In this document: one piece after another, positions 13,001 through 22,362 of the stretch
Layout of the letters: every line of letters begins with the position of its first letter
Position numbering within the stretch: the stretch's first letter is position 1
Origin: Intoshia linei
Lineage: Eukaryota; Orthonectida; Rhopaluridae
NCBI GenBank assembly: GCA_001642005.1
Contig: LWCA01000225.1
Span: 1-38,666, forward strand
Length of the DNA stretch: 38,666 nucleotides
Direction: 5' to 3'
Position numbers and translations under genes: made by a program
The notes under the pieces: generated by a model
What the model saw: the letters and a program-made list of their open reading frames with translations, nothing else
Database searches by the model: none
What the model was told of the DNA's origin: nothing

Positions 13001-13297
13001 GTATGAGCATAATCTTCTCCATATTCGTAAAAATTTCCTAAATAACAAAATTAATATTTAATAATTAAAATCTAAATACATTGTATATTAAAAATAAAAC
13101 TTACCATTTAATTTAAATGAAGTGTAAGATTGACCCTGAATACATACGGTAAAATTGGCAACATTTAAAAAATAATTTTTTTTTAAAATATTATCAACTT
13201 GAATAGACACGAACCCATCAATATTGGTTCCAGGATGATATTTATGAAATTTATCATTGTCGTGTTCCAATTCAATTTTCAAATTAACGCTATTCAT
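10064..13297 (-). CDS. Arrestin-domain (alpha-arrestin-like) protein, three exons
   Basis: Exons in transcript order: 13105-13297 (ATG at 13297), 12945-13037, 10064-11676 (stop TAA 10064-10066). Both introns are GT-AG and phase 1, giving 632 residues. The N-terminus has the arrestin N-domain opening (KYHPGTNIDGFVSIQV). After about 100 residues of polar insertion comes the strand pair VPFSIKTRSDIPSSF and VTYIIKASLLL. The arrestin C-domain follows, with IVSIGQSLKICSEIVNKS and IIDISYYLLFEIKLS before CMYPITI. Such proteins are cytoplasmic adaptors, often for ubiquitin ligases and cargo trafficking. The two domains are separated by a Lys/Asn-rich stretch of about 120 residues, and the tail is Asn/Glu-rich. 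I saw no PPxY motif, so coupling to a NEDD4-type ligase is not supported. It is larger than usual family members because of these insertions. Confidence 0.82.
11677..12944 (-). other. Intron of the arrestin-domain gene with reverse dispersed repeats
   Basis: This 1,268-bp intron holds reverse copies of the main dispersed repeat: about 11790-12230 matches 17680-17900 closely, and about 12330-12590 carries the segment with TGTGTAGACGTTCAATGCAC and GGGAATGCGTAGATTTC. A short GAGCTAGCTGCTGTTT motif at 12659-12675 recurs near 17470, 23500 and 36950. Confidence 0.65.
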
Positions 13298-15118
13298 AGT
13301 AAGTTAATTTAGTTTAATGTTAATTGAAGTGTAATTTTATGTATGAAAACACAATATCCTTGTTTGGTGTAGTATATTTTAAAAATGTATCTTTTGTAGC
13401 CGTAAACTTATCCAATACTCCATAACTTTTACATGAGAATCACTGGTAGACACGATTAGAATTCTTGGATACGAGTATATTGAAAAAAAGACATTAGTAA
13501 AATACAAGACTCAATTAAAAATCAGTGATCTCATTAAAATGACAATAGTCAATTGTATTCAACAATCTCTTAGCATTATGTTATTTCTTAATCATATTTA
13601 CTTTCTTATGTAAACTTGTCAATTGTAAATAAATTGGTAGTGTGTGAAATTTAAAATTATTATTCCATGACCTAATTTTATACCTATTCAATGCATACGG
13701 ATGTATGTATCCTAAAATGTACATTATTTCATCTTTAATCAATTAGTACAGAGTCTGGACTGCACAGACGTGTGTTTTACATTATTATAATTAGTGATTT
13801 TTCTAATACAAACTTAATGAAGGTTTGATAATTTTTCCTAGCAATACTAGTTGTCTTTGACTGTTAACTAAAATAAAATTGTTAAACTAATTTTGGACAT
13901 TATTTACTAATTATTATAATAATTTTACTTTTATTATGTAATAAAGGTCTTATTTAACAGAATTTTAGGAATTTAGATAATTTTTTACTATTTTACTTTT
14001 TTTAATAACAATTTTTTATTTAACTTTGCATATTTAACTAGTGATTGTGATTTCCCGGGAAATTTAATTTTTAATTTCTCGGGAAAAATAAATAAAACTT
14101 ATTCATGTATAATATAGAAGCATTAAAAATTTTAGAGACCTTAATTAATTTTAGAAACAAAAAAAAATTTAATTAATGAAATAACACGAATCTAGATTGA
14201 AAGTTACTTATTTTAGATTGTTGAAAAAGTGTTTCAAAACACACATAATATTAATAGATTCGTCTTTTAAACGCGTTCTACGTTTTGTAACGAAATTAGA
14301 AGCAGTATAGAAATTTCTTTCACTTTGTGTTGACGTTGGTTGAACGGACTACCTTTCTGGACTGGTCTACGGAACATTTTTTAAAATAAAATTTTAATAG
14401 CTTTATCTTTAATAATTTTATACAAAATTTAGTTTGAAATTCATGAATTTAATAAGTATTATACATAACGTATGTAATATATAAAGAAATTATAAAATAA
14501 GTTTATTTTGATAATAAATCTTTAATAATGGGCGATATCGCCCAGGTTGAGAATCTCTGGTTTAACGCAACTCAAATAAAAATCTTAGTAGAATAAAATT
14601 TTAAATTAATTTATTTTTCTCTAAAATGCACCATTTACACGTTAATCGTCGTTGACTCTTTGATAGGCTTGACACCCCAATGAGGATTGATGTATAAATA
14701 AATGTGTGTAGTTATAATCAAAGTTGAAATAATTACAGATATGATTACAGTGATGATAATAATTTAATTTACAATAGTTGAAATATTAAATATATTTCTG
14801 ATAAATGTAATAATTTTATGAGGTAGTGGAGTTGAAATTAGCATCCAAGTGAAAATTCAATACGAAATTAAATATCACAAGAGAAATCTAAAATGGACCA
14901 TTAAAATAAAATATAAATTTAATTGAGTCACTTCTCTCATCAATTGTATAGGTTTATACATAAACGAAATATATGCATTTAAAAAAAATTAATATTTGTT
15001 TAAAAATTACACTAAACCATGGTTTAAACTACAAATCACTTAAAAAGTAATTATACCAATTAAAAGCCAATACATAATATCGTTATATATTGAACATGTG
15101 TATTAAAAAGTATATTAC
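13298..15118. other. Intergenic between arrestin and WD40 genes; hAT-like end
   Basis: No gene was found. At about 14520-14562 the minus strand reads CCAGAGATTCTCAACCTGGG followed by CGATATCG, the style of a hAT terminus. Near 14053-14090 there are two near-copies of TTTCYCGGGAAA. The two might be the ends of one decayed element, but the inverted match is too weak to claim. The first bases upstream of 13297 should include the arrestin-gene promoter; no core element was recognisable. Confidence 0.4.
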
Positions 15119-16120
15119 CTAATCGAAACCATTGTAAAAATTGTCCACTCGAATAATTTTATTGAACTTTAATTTTTTAGATTGAGAATTGATAAAATTA
15201 GATTTTTTGATAATTTTAATAGTATTACGAATATAATTTCCCAAAAAAATATACTCGGATTCTATGGATGTGTTTATAATACTAATGGATCCCATATCTA
15301 TAAACTCGTAAACAGAACGTACTTTATATGTTGGTGAAAATTCTACACAATACACGAAACAATTTTCAGTACCAATAAAAGCCACGTCATAATCAAAAAC
15401 GGCTGTATTAATTTCAATATCCATTTTTTTTTTACGTCTAGACTCTAATCCATATTTAGTTGACAATGATTTAATATTTGATAAATCGTAAAGATATAAA
15501 TTTTTCAAGCCACAACAAACAACAGATTCTGTATAATCATCACAACTAAAAACATTGACAATATCGTCATCCACCAACTCATTGCTCTGGGATAATAATT
15601 TTCCAGTTCGCAAATCATGTTTATATAAATTACCTCCCAAAGACGATGATAATAAAATATTATCATCAATCATATTCAAACTAGTTATTGTATCCTGACA
15701 TTCATGGCATTTTATAATGTGTTTATTTTGATTGAAATTATTTACGTCCCATACATAAATCTGACCTTCATCACCTCCAGAAATCAATTTGTTATTGGTA
15801 CAATTTAGAATGTTTATTGGATATTTTATTCTACGCCTTTTATATACTGAACCATTTTTATCAACTTTTACAATTTCTCCAATGGAGGATGCAGCAAAAT
15901 ATGCATTTTCTGAACATGTAATGCTTCTTATATTATTATTACACACTTTGAAATCGTTTTCGGCATTGATGGAGCAATTTTCGGTTATTTCGTTATTTAA
16001 ATAATCTAATCTTGTAGCATGCACTCGCCCTTTGTTGTCACCGATGACAATGTATTTGTCACTTGAAAAAATACTTGAGATTGTTCGTGTGGAAGGTAGT
16101 TTCAATTCAATGCAATCCAT
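15119..16120 (-). CDS. WD40-repeat protein, WDR55-like
   Basis: A single uninterrupted frame of 333 codons runs from ATG at 16120 to TAG at 15119-15121. WD-type blades are visible at residues of about 20-40 (DKYIVIGDNKGRVHATRL), 105-130 (NKLISGGDEGQIYVWDV), 150-175 (NILLSSSLGGNLYKHDLRTG), 195-215 (VVCCGLKNLYLYDLS) and 245-265 (VAFIGTENCFVYCVEFSP). The order and spacing of the last four, with the basic stretch after the fourth, resemble WDR55/Jip5, a nucleolar protein of large-subunit rRNA maturation. I hold that name loosely because the sequence is diverged and only one blade keeps a good WD end (YVWDV). The absence of introns contrasts with every other gene here and could reflect an old retrocopy or simple intron loss. 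Confidence 0.75.
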   Translation of the reverse strand: MDCIELKLPSTRTISSIFSSDKYIVIGDNKGRVHATRLDYLNNEITENCSINAENDFKVCNNNIRSITCSENAYFAASSIGEIVKVDKNGSVYKRRRIKYPINILNCTNNKLISGGDEGQIYVWDVNNFNQNKHIIKCHECQDTITSLNMIDDNILLSSSLGGNLYKHDLRTGKLLSQSNELVDDDIVNVFSCDDYTESVVCCGLKNLYLYDLSNIKSLSTKYGLESRRKKKMDIEINTAVFDYDVAFIGTENCFVYCVEFSPTYKVRSVYEFIDMGSISIINTSIESEYIFLGNYIRNTIKIIKKSNFINSQSKKLKFNKIIRVDNFYNGFD

Positions 16121-16272
16121 TTTAAATTAATGTGAACGATAATATATATTTTTAATTTTAAAGTAAAAATACACAAGTTTTTACATCAACCGATTTAAGT
16201 TAGTTAGGTTAGTTTTTAACCCCGTTCACTGTATGAGAATTATAAATAATTCTCATATGTATTATGTATATA

Positions 16273-16981
16273 GGGGTTGTCGTGAAAAATTTTATGCCTA
16301 TCAAAATTTTCGTGTTCGTTCACAATATCGTATATCACATGATCGTAAATCAAAAGATCGTATTTATTTTGTTTAAGTTTAAATTAAATAATTCATTAAC
16401 TAGTTTATTTAATTTAGACTACAAACCCAAGTTAAAATTGAAATATTTAGATACCATATTATACCCACAAACCATATTACAAAAAAAAATGAAAATATTC
16501 TAGTGTTCACACCTGATAATATTTTTTATCCAATTCAATTTACTATATTTAGTTTAGTTATGAAGTTTATTATTTACGATCTTTTGATTTACGATCAAAA
16601 AATTACGATCATGTGATTTTAAGATTTTTTGATTTAGGATCATTTGATTTACGATTATGTGATTTAAGATCTTTTGATAGTGCGCCCAAAATTTTATACC
16701 TACCAATTGAACGATAATTGAGATCAATATAGAAACAGCATTAACTAACAAAACAAAGTAATTGAGCAGTGTGTTTTAAGCCAGATTAATTTTAAGTTAA
16801 ATAACAGCGTGCAAAATGAACGAAATTGTGTATTATTATAAGCCAAAATTAATGTAGGTTACATTTCATCTTGAAAAATAATTGAATTTTGCATTATTAT
16901 AAGCCAAAATTATACTATACTTTTTTAGTCACAAATATTAACTAAAATTAAATCGGTAGGTATAAAATTTTTCACGACGGG
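16273..16981. mobile_element. Foldback/TIR element with internal 15-bp tandem array
   Basis: The ends are inverted copies: the left at 16279-16302 starts GTCGTGAAAAATTTTAT and the right at 16955-16978 is its complement. TATA flanks both sides and may be the target duplication. Inside, 16332-16361 and the array 16576-16680 form a second, inner inverted repeat. The array has about seven degenerate units of ACGATCWTKTGATTT. The open frames here are short and look non-coding. A fragment of the same end appears near 28728-28745. Confidence 0.7.
16576..16680 (+). repeat. About seven tandem 15-bp units (ACGATCWTKTGATTT)
   Basis: Successive units begin ACGATCTTTTGATTT, ACGATCAAAAAATT, ACGATCATGTGATTT, AGATTTTTTGATTT, AGGATCATTTGATTT, ACGATTATGTGATTT and AGATCTTTTGAT. 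The complement of two units lies at 16332-16361, so the transcript or single strand could fold into a hairpin. Confidence 0.75.
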
Positions 16982-17020
16982 TATAAATGAAATAAAAATG
17001 TAACTTTTGTAACTTTATCA

Positions 17021-17125
17021 AATTTTGATTAGCTAATTAATATGCATAATATTAATATCATCATGCTTGTAATTTCATGCCGATAAACATAACAAAAATT
17101 AACTTAATTAACTTTTGACCGCCCT
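17021..17125. repeat. Partial copy of the outer transposon, lacking the Tc1 insertion
   Basis: 17029-17090 matches the two flanks of the Tc1-type element at 21484-22284 (TTAGCTAATTAATA, CATAATA, then ATCATGCTTGTAATTTCATGC) with a single TA at the junction. The stretch ends with CCGCCCTA at about 17110-17125, like the CTGCCCTA end at 22362. It therefore acts as an unoccupied paralogous site. Confidence 0.7.
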
Positions 17126-17439
17126 AGTTATGATAAACATAAATGGATTATTAAATATTATCTATAATTCGGCTTTTCAAAATTTTTTTTTTATGTAATA
17201 CTATAAATGTTTTAAAACACTAATGTATAAATATAATGTAATTAACTTTTAATTTTGTTATTTATTTTAACACCCACTCTCAATTGTAGAAAGTACACAT
17301 TTAAGGCAAAGTACTATTTGTACAATGTAAATAAATTTCAAATATTGATAGTCTTTTTCGTCGAATCTCTAAATTTAGTGAAATTCTGATAATAATAAAA
17401 TTATTAACAAATTTTTTTTAATTATAATAATATATAATT

Positions 17440-18080
17440 AGGTTAACTGTTATGTACTACGTACAAACAGCACCTAGCTCTGCCGACGGAACATTTTTAT
17501 TATACTTAAAAAATAAATTAAAGTTGAAAATCCAACTTAAAAATCCTACTATTCACCATTGTCAATCCTATAAAGGAGTGGTTTCCAAACTTTTTTCAGT
17601 TGGAACCATCATATCACATTACTTTTCACTTTGAAGTGAATTATTCTATCTTAATTTTTTGTTTGTTAACATTTGCGTAAAAAATTTTAAAAACAATTGT
17701 TATCCCATTTTTTTAATTTATTAGACAGAATGTGTGTATAATATTAAAAATAAAATAAAATCAGTTCAATTCTAAAAATTGTCATAAATAGCATAAATTC
17801 CAGAAAAAATAAAATTATAAAAACCTTATAAATATTCAGTATTAATTTAATAAATAATTAACAGAATCTTCACTTTATAAACATATTTATACATACCTGA
17901 AGTTACATTTTTTTTAAATTTAAATTTATGATTTTAAAATCCGTATCAGAATATATATTTTTTTAAAATCTCGAACTCGTTTGATTTTCAAAAAAAAGAC
18001 AATTGGGCTTTTTGACCCGTAAGATGTGAGATGCTAACCCCGGAAAAAACTGTAGTTGAAATGTGGAAAGTAAGGATTAT
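17440..18080 (-). repeat. Reverse copy of the main dispersed repeat family
   Basis: On the minus strand it runs from the CATTTCWACTACAG segment (18050-18065) through AACGAGTTCGAGATT, then the TAAATTTAAAAAAAATG block, to the GTGATATGATGGTTCC block and the GGAGTGGTTTCC terminus (17576-17587), ending with the GCAGAGCTAGGTGCTG motif near 17470. It is one of the longest copies in the window. The 60-codon frame at 17452-17634 lies inside it and is not a gene. Confidence 0.65.
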
Positions 18081-18260
18081 AATATTTAATCATTAAAAAA
18101 TTTTCAGTTATGAAAGTGCATCTAAAAATGTGTTAAAATCGACAAAAATTAAAAAAAGCATTAAACTATTAGTATTCAGTATAAAGGATTAAACAATGTT
18201 TAGGTGAAAAGAAATAATTTAATTAATACAAATAATAACTATATGACAAAGTATGTACAT

Positions 18261-19136
18261 TTAAACTCCAAGATAAGAAAGAGGTATATATAATATATCC
18301 TGATTGATTTCAATAGGACAACTGTTTTGTGTTTCACGAATTGTGTCGTGGCGTAAATGGTATTTAATAATTTTTAAATTGAAACGAGATTTAATGTGAT
18401 CGAGATCGGAAGCTTGCTTATATAACTGCGCAGCCTAAAAAAATGTAAATAAAATAAACCAATAAAAAAACAAACCTTTTTAAGATCAATACTGACACCT
18501 CTTCCAAAATGGTAACACAGAGCTTTATTATAGATGGCGGATTTAAAGTGTGGATCACAAACCAAACATTTATTCCAATTATTGAACGCTTCAAAGAATT
18601 TTTTTTGTTTTGCAGATTCATATGCATAGTGGTTATAAATAACAGATTCAACGGTGTTCGTAAGTTTGTTCCAAATATTATCATGAGATGGTTTGATTTT
18701 AATTAAAGTTGGACATTTTATATTTTTTTTGAGTAAATCTCCATCAGGAACAAAGTGATTCACACTCTTAAAATTTTTAACAGACTTTTCACATTTTTTG
18801 ACTGATTGAGGATTTAATGCATTCAAGCCCAAATCTGAAAAATTAACATTAATGTTGCTGAATGTAAATTGTGAAGAATGAGAGAGAAATTGACTTATTA
18901 ATATGAGATTAATTATATACGACACTGCATCTTCCGTACTTTCATTGCTCCCATTAAGTGAACTGATAAATCTCCTTAAATGTAACATGAAAGAGACAAA
19001 TGCGCCCTAATAAAAATTGTAAAAATATATAATAAAAAAAATATACAATCAGCACAGCTTCCATTTTATAAGTTTTCCTTACAGATAAATTGTGAGATTT
19101 TTCAATTGCATTCAATTTTGTAAAATTCTCGTCCAT
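18261..19136 (-). CDS. Sel1/TPR-repeat protein, DELE1-like, three exons
   Basis: Exons in transcript order: 19047-19136 (ATG at 19136), 18476-19006, 18261-18434 (stop TAA 18261-18263). Both introns are phase 0 and GT-AG, giving 264 residues. A hydrophobic segment near residues 28-45 (MEAVLIGAFVSFMLHL) precedes about 90 undistinguished residues, then a TPR-like helix pair (KKFFEAFNNWNKCL, HFKSAIYNKALCYHFGRGV) and the start of a Sel1 unit (DLKKAAQLYKQASDL). The last exon join recreates the Sel1 motif, which supports the splice. The run of V-S-I before the repeat, the YNxxLCxxxGRG motif and the upstream hydrophobic stretch recall DELE1, the mitochondrial stress relay to the kinase HRI. Only about one and a half repeats are present, against seven or so in mammals. 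The frame is open upstream to about 19245 and an acceptor TTTCAG occurs just above 19158, so an earlier start exon is possible. Confidence 0.6.
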
Positions 19137-19159
19137 TTTCAATATAGCTTGAATCGTCC

Positions 19160-20258
19160 TGAAATTTATTATATATTTTTCAAGTGAAAATACTTTTGAT
19201 GGAAAAATTGAGTGTTTATTGTATTTCCGTTGTAGTTTCTTCCAAATGTCTTTATATTAGGTAGATAACAAGTGCGTAGATTGTTGAAATTTTTAACTAT
19301 ATGAATTTATAAACTATAGTTTATATATATAATTTGCTAAAATGTTTATAAATTATATAATGAGGCCATATAATCAATAGAAACAGAAAATGAATTTATT
19401 TGTATAGATAGTATCAATAGCTAAAACACGTAGATTCATTTCCATAAATACAGAATTAGTTAATTAATAAATTTGATATCTTTGCATAGATTTACTTTTA
19501 ATATGACACATTTTAGTCTGTTTCAATTTTTCTAGTGAAATGTAGTCAAATATATTTTCTTGGCAATATGTTTGTATAAATTATAATGTCAGTGATATAT
19601 GATTGATATTCAAATATTGAAATTCAGGAACTTACTATTTTATGTGTACTTTATTGTATAAATATTTACCTATCCGTAAAAACCAAATCATTGTGGTAAA
19701 CTATTTATGTTTTTTAAAAGTTAAGTGCTCAATTTCAAAAATTAATTTATTTCAGTTTCTATAACGTTTATGTTTGTTTTACGGCATAATTTACCGAAAA
19801 TTTTAATCGTGAATGTTTGGCTATAATTTGTATCAATTGACAAATTGACAGTATAAAACTGGATACAGTAGCGACACATTAAGTCAAACTCAATTAAATT
19901 TCATACTAATTGTAGCGTTGCTATAGTATCACAATACAAGAACGATAAAGTTATTATAAACAAAGTACAATAATAACGATATTAACACTTGAACGATAAT
20001 CACATTTATATACCACAAGCTTTATTATTAAAATAAATTTTTTCCTATAAATTTATACTTTAAAATACAATTTATATTCCTCTTTTATTCGGATATCACT
20101 ACACTAATTATATCTAACATTAATCTTAAATTACAAATTATTAAAACAATTGACATAAAACTGATAAAAACAAAACTGATGAGAAAATACTGATAATACG
20201 AATTACTGATAAAACGATTACTAATGAAATAACTTTATTATGAAATGATGCTGATGAC
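19160..20258. other. Intergenic, degenerate ACTGATAA-type repeats near its end
   Basis: No gene is visible. 20160-20258 contains several loose repeats of ACTGATAA and ACGATTACT, and the same words resume at 22363-22395 after the transposon nest, as expected if the nest was inserted into them. Confidence 0.5.
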
Positions 20259-20637
20259 TAGGGCAATTTTTTATTGATTTATAGAATAACAAAAAAACTG
20301 ACCTAAAAATGAAATTTACTGACTTTATCTGACCTTTGTGTGTTTCTATGGTTAATACCAACTGAATCTACCGTACCCAAACCTTCCTTTCATAGGCCTT
20401 AAATTAAATGAATACAATATTTAATACACCTTAATTTTAATATTTTCATATGTCCCGATCATGATGGTGTCGGTCACTTTACATAATAAATTAATATGAA
20501 TAAAACTTAAAATAAGGAATATTTATGCGTGTAATAATAAATATGAATAACAAGAAACTGCAAATAAAACAAACGATGTAAATCTCTTTGTGTAATGTTA
20601 GAGATGTTGAAAATTATTAATGTTTATTGTAGTATAA

Positions 20638-21185
20638 CAGTGATGGCAGCCAACTAAAACTAGCATGTTAAATATAATACTATTTTGAAAAATTTTTTTT
20701 AGTGTTTTTATTGAAAAAATAATTTTTACATTTATTCAGATTTAAAAAATTGAGCTGCAAGTTTTCAATAGGATATTCATAACTTGTTAATTAACGCTAC
20801 ACAAGCCAAACTAGTTTCATCGTGAAATCTATTCCTTTTATGATTGTTGACATTATACAATGTGGAAAATAACAATTCACAAGAATATGTAGATGAAAAT
20901 ATTAATATAGATTTAGCTAGACATTTCAGACTATTAAATGTTTCAAGCATAGAATTCCAAACTTCTAATAACATATTTGATTGGTCAAAGTAGGTAACAT
21001 CTTCAAATGATTTTGTAAGTCTATTTTGTTCTACAATGTATTACCTCAATTTCTGATCTTACATATTTTAGTAATATTTTTTATTTGAAGTGAACTTACA
21101 TATATTTTTATATATTTTTTCAAGTGTGTAAAAAAAATGTCAAGTCTGTATTTTTTACACGCAAACACGTACTTTGCCATCACTG
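20638..21185 (-). mobile_element. Short hAT element with 8-bp target duplication
   Basis: It starts CAGTGATGGCA at 20638 and ends TGCCATCACTG at 21185, an 11-bp perfect inverted repeat. The same 8 bases, TAGTATAA, flank it at 20630-20637 and 21186-21193. The 8-bp duplication and the CA-G termini are the hallmark of hAT elements. Only the C-terminal part of a transposase remains, so it is a non-autonomous internal-deletion copy. Confidence 0.88.
20777..21000 (-). pseudogene. hAT transposase C-terminal dimerisation-domain fragment
   Basis: The minus-strand frame ends at 20777 and contains FSSTYSCELLFSTL, then NNHKRNRFHDETSLACVAL, which matches the hAT C-terminal dimerisation pattern (F-STY-CE-LFS, then R-RL-DE--L). 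The catalytic part is absent. It lies entirely inside the element bounded by the 8-bp duplication, with its own direction on the minus strand. Confidence 0.75.
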
Positions 21186-21193
21186 TAGTATAA

Positions 21194-21375
21194 CATAATA
21201 TACTTCTTAACATTATCTGGTAAAAATTGTTTGTTTAGTTAAAATTTTTTTAACAAACTGAAACTACGTTCAACACTATTCGTGGTAGATGGCGCTTTTC
21301 TTAATAAATTGTATAGATAAGGTGGTATTTGTTCAATTTTATTGTTCATTATATCATAAATATCATTTTTTTAAG
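21194..21375 (-). pseudogene. Older hAT transposase tail, frameshifted
   Basis: Reading on the minus strand from about 21375, the frame gives NNKIEQIPPYLYNLLRKA and then PSTTNSVERSFSLLKK, the hAT dimerisation signature, before a break in a run of A residues. A shifted frame continues with FLPDNVKKYIM up to the insertion point of the younger hAT element at 21193. It differs clearly from the fragment at 20777-21000, so two hAT lineages are present. Confidence 0.65.
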
Positions 21376-21483
21376 TCGAATATCTTTTAAAAAAAATATT
21401 GACTATATGGCATTTAAAAAAAACTTACTTTATGGCATTTATTGACTTTAAAATTGTTATTTAGCTAATTAATAAACATAATA

Positions 21484-22284
21484 CAGTGTATTTATATGTT
21501 TTTGCACTTTGCAGAAAAGTTTTTGCACTGTATTGAAAAATATTATAAAATACATTTATTGTAAACTAAAAACTAGAACTAAAGAATAACGTTAATAAAT
21601 AATTTAATTTACAATTTTAGTCGGTAATTTTTTCTAATAAAATTGACCTTCGTATGTATTTTTTCATGTTTCGCCAATAGCCATCACAATCGCTTTGAGT
21701 AATTGTTAAAAAACCATTTTGGATACTTTCGAAAAGTAGTGCCTCAGTGGTGTTTCTATTTCTACAAACTGATTCTTTCCATTTACTAAATACGTTCTCT
21801 ATAGGGTTTAAAAATGGAGAGTAGGGTGCTAAAAATTCAATTCTGTGACCAGAATTTACAATTAAATTGACAATATCAACCATCTTATGAAATCGTACAT
21901 TATCCATTAGGAATGTACAATTTATTTTTTTTTCAAGTAATTTGGCCATAAAATTAGTTAAAAAAGTATTCAATTTACTTCCGTTGTAAGAACCCACTGT
22001 GGTTCATAATATTCCATTCCATATTTATTATATACACCACAAATAGAAATATTTTTTGATCTTAAACTGGTGTTTTACTAATTAATGCTTTATCTCTCTT
22101 ACACCTCATACTGATGTTAAATCCAACTTCACTAATGAAATATATAGAACTATCGGTTTTTTCAATTAAGAGTTGTTTAAACATGTCGGCAAAATGTATA
22201 TTAGTTAAAATTTCATCATAATTGACAAAACAATAAAGTGCAAAAACTTTTCTGTAAAATGCAAAAACAAATATAAATACCCTG
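21484..22284 (-). mobile_element. Tc1/mariner-type element (801 bp) with long TIRs
   Basis: The left end starts CAGTGTATTTATATG and the right end, complemented, CAGGGTATTTATATTTG. Both continue with TTTTTGCA, CAGAAAAGTTTTTGCACT and TATTG, so the inverted repeats are about 60 bp. TA stands on both sides (21482-21483 and 22285-22286). The related sequence at 17029-17090 lacks the element and has one TA, confirming the boundaries. It carries a partial, broken DDE transposase. Confidence 0.88.
21617..22215 (-). pseudogene. Broken Tc1/IS630-type DDE transposase
   Basis: The last 126 codons (21617-21997) hold the second and third catalytic blocks: LMDNVRFHK (D), then APYSPFLNPIENVFSKWK with the acidic residue in NPIEN. 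Upstream, in another frame, about 22050-22200 encodes YFISEVGFNISMRCKR and KALISKTPV, the block that normally contains the first catalytic Asp; here that position reads Ser in FISEVGF. A frame change and a stop separate the two parts, and the N-terminal DNA-binding region is missing. The copy is therefore inactive, and only an element supplied elsewhere could move it. Confidence 0.8.
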
Positions 22285-22362
22285 TATTGATATCATAATG
22301 CTTGTAATTTCATGCGGATTATATCATAAAAAATGGCATTTTGCCATAAAAAAACTGCCCTA

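Larger units (their letters stand above)
20259..22362. mobile_element. Outer DNA transposon remnant (hAT-like) hosting later insertions
   Basis: The left end reads TAGGGCAATTTTTTAT (20259-20274) and the right end is its approximate inverse, ATAAAAAAACTGCCCTA (22346-22362). Between them lie a degraded hAT transposase tail (21194-21375), a complete short hAT insertion (20638-21185) and a Tc1-type insertion (21484-22284). A convincing target duplication for the outer element was not seen. Confidence 0.5.

Noticed and set aside
16264-16751. Two frames of 79 and 65 codons as genes
   Set aside because: Both fall within the foldback element and owe their openness to its repeated GATC-rich units.
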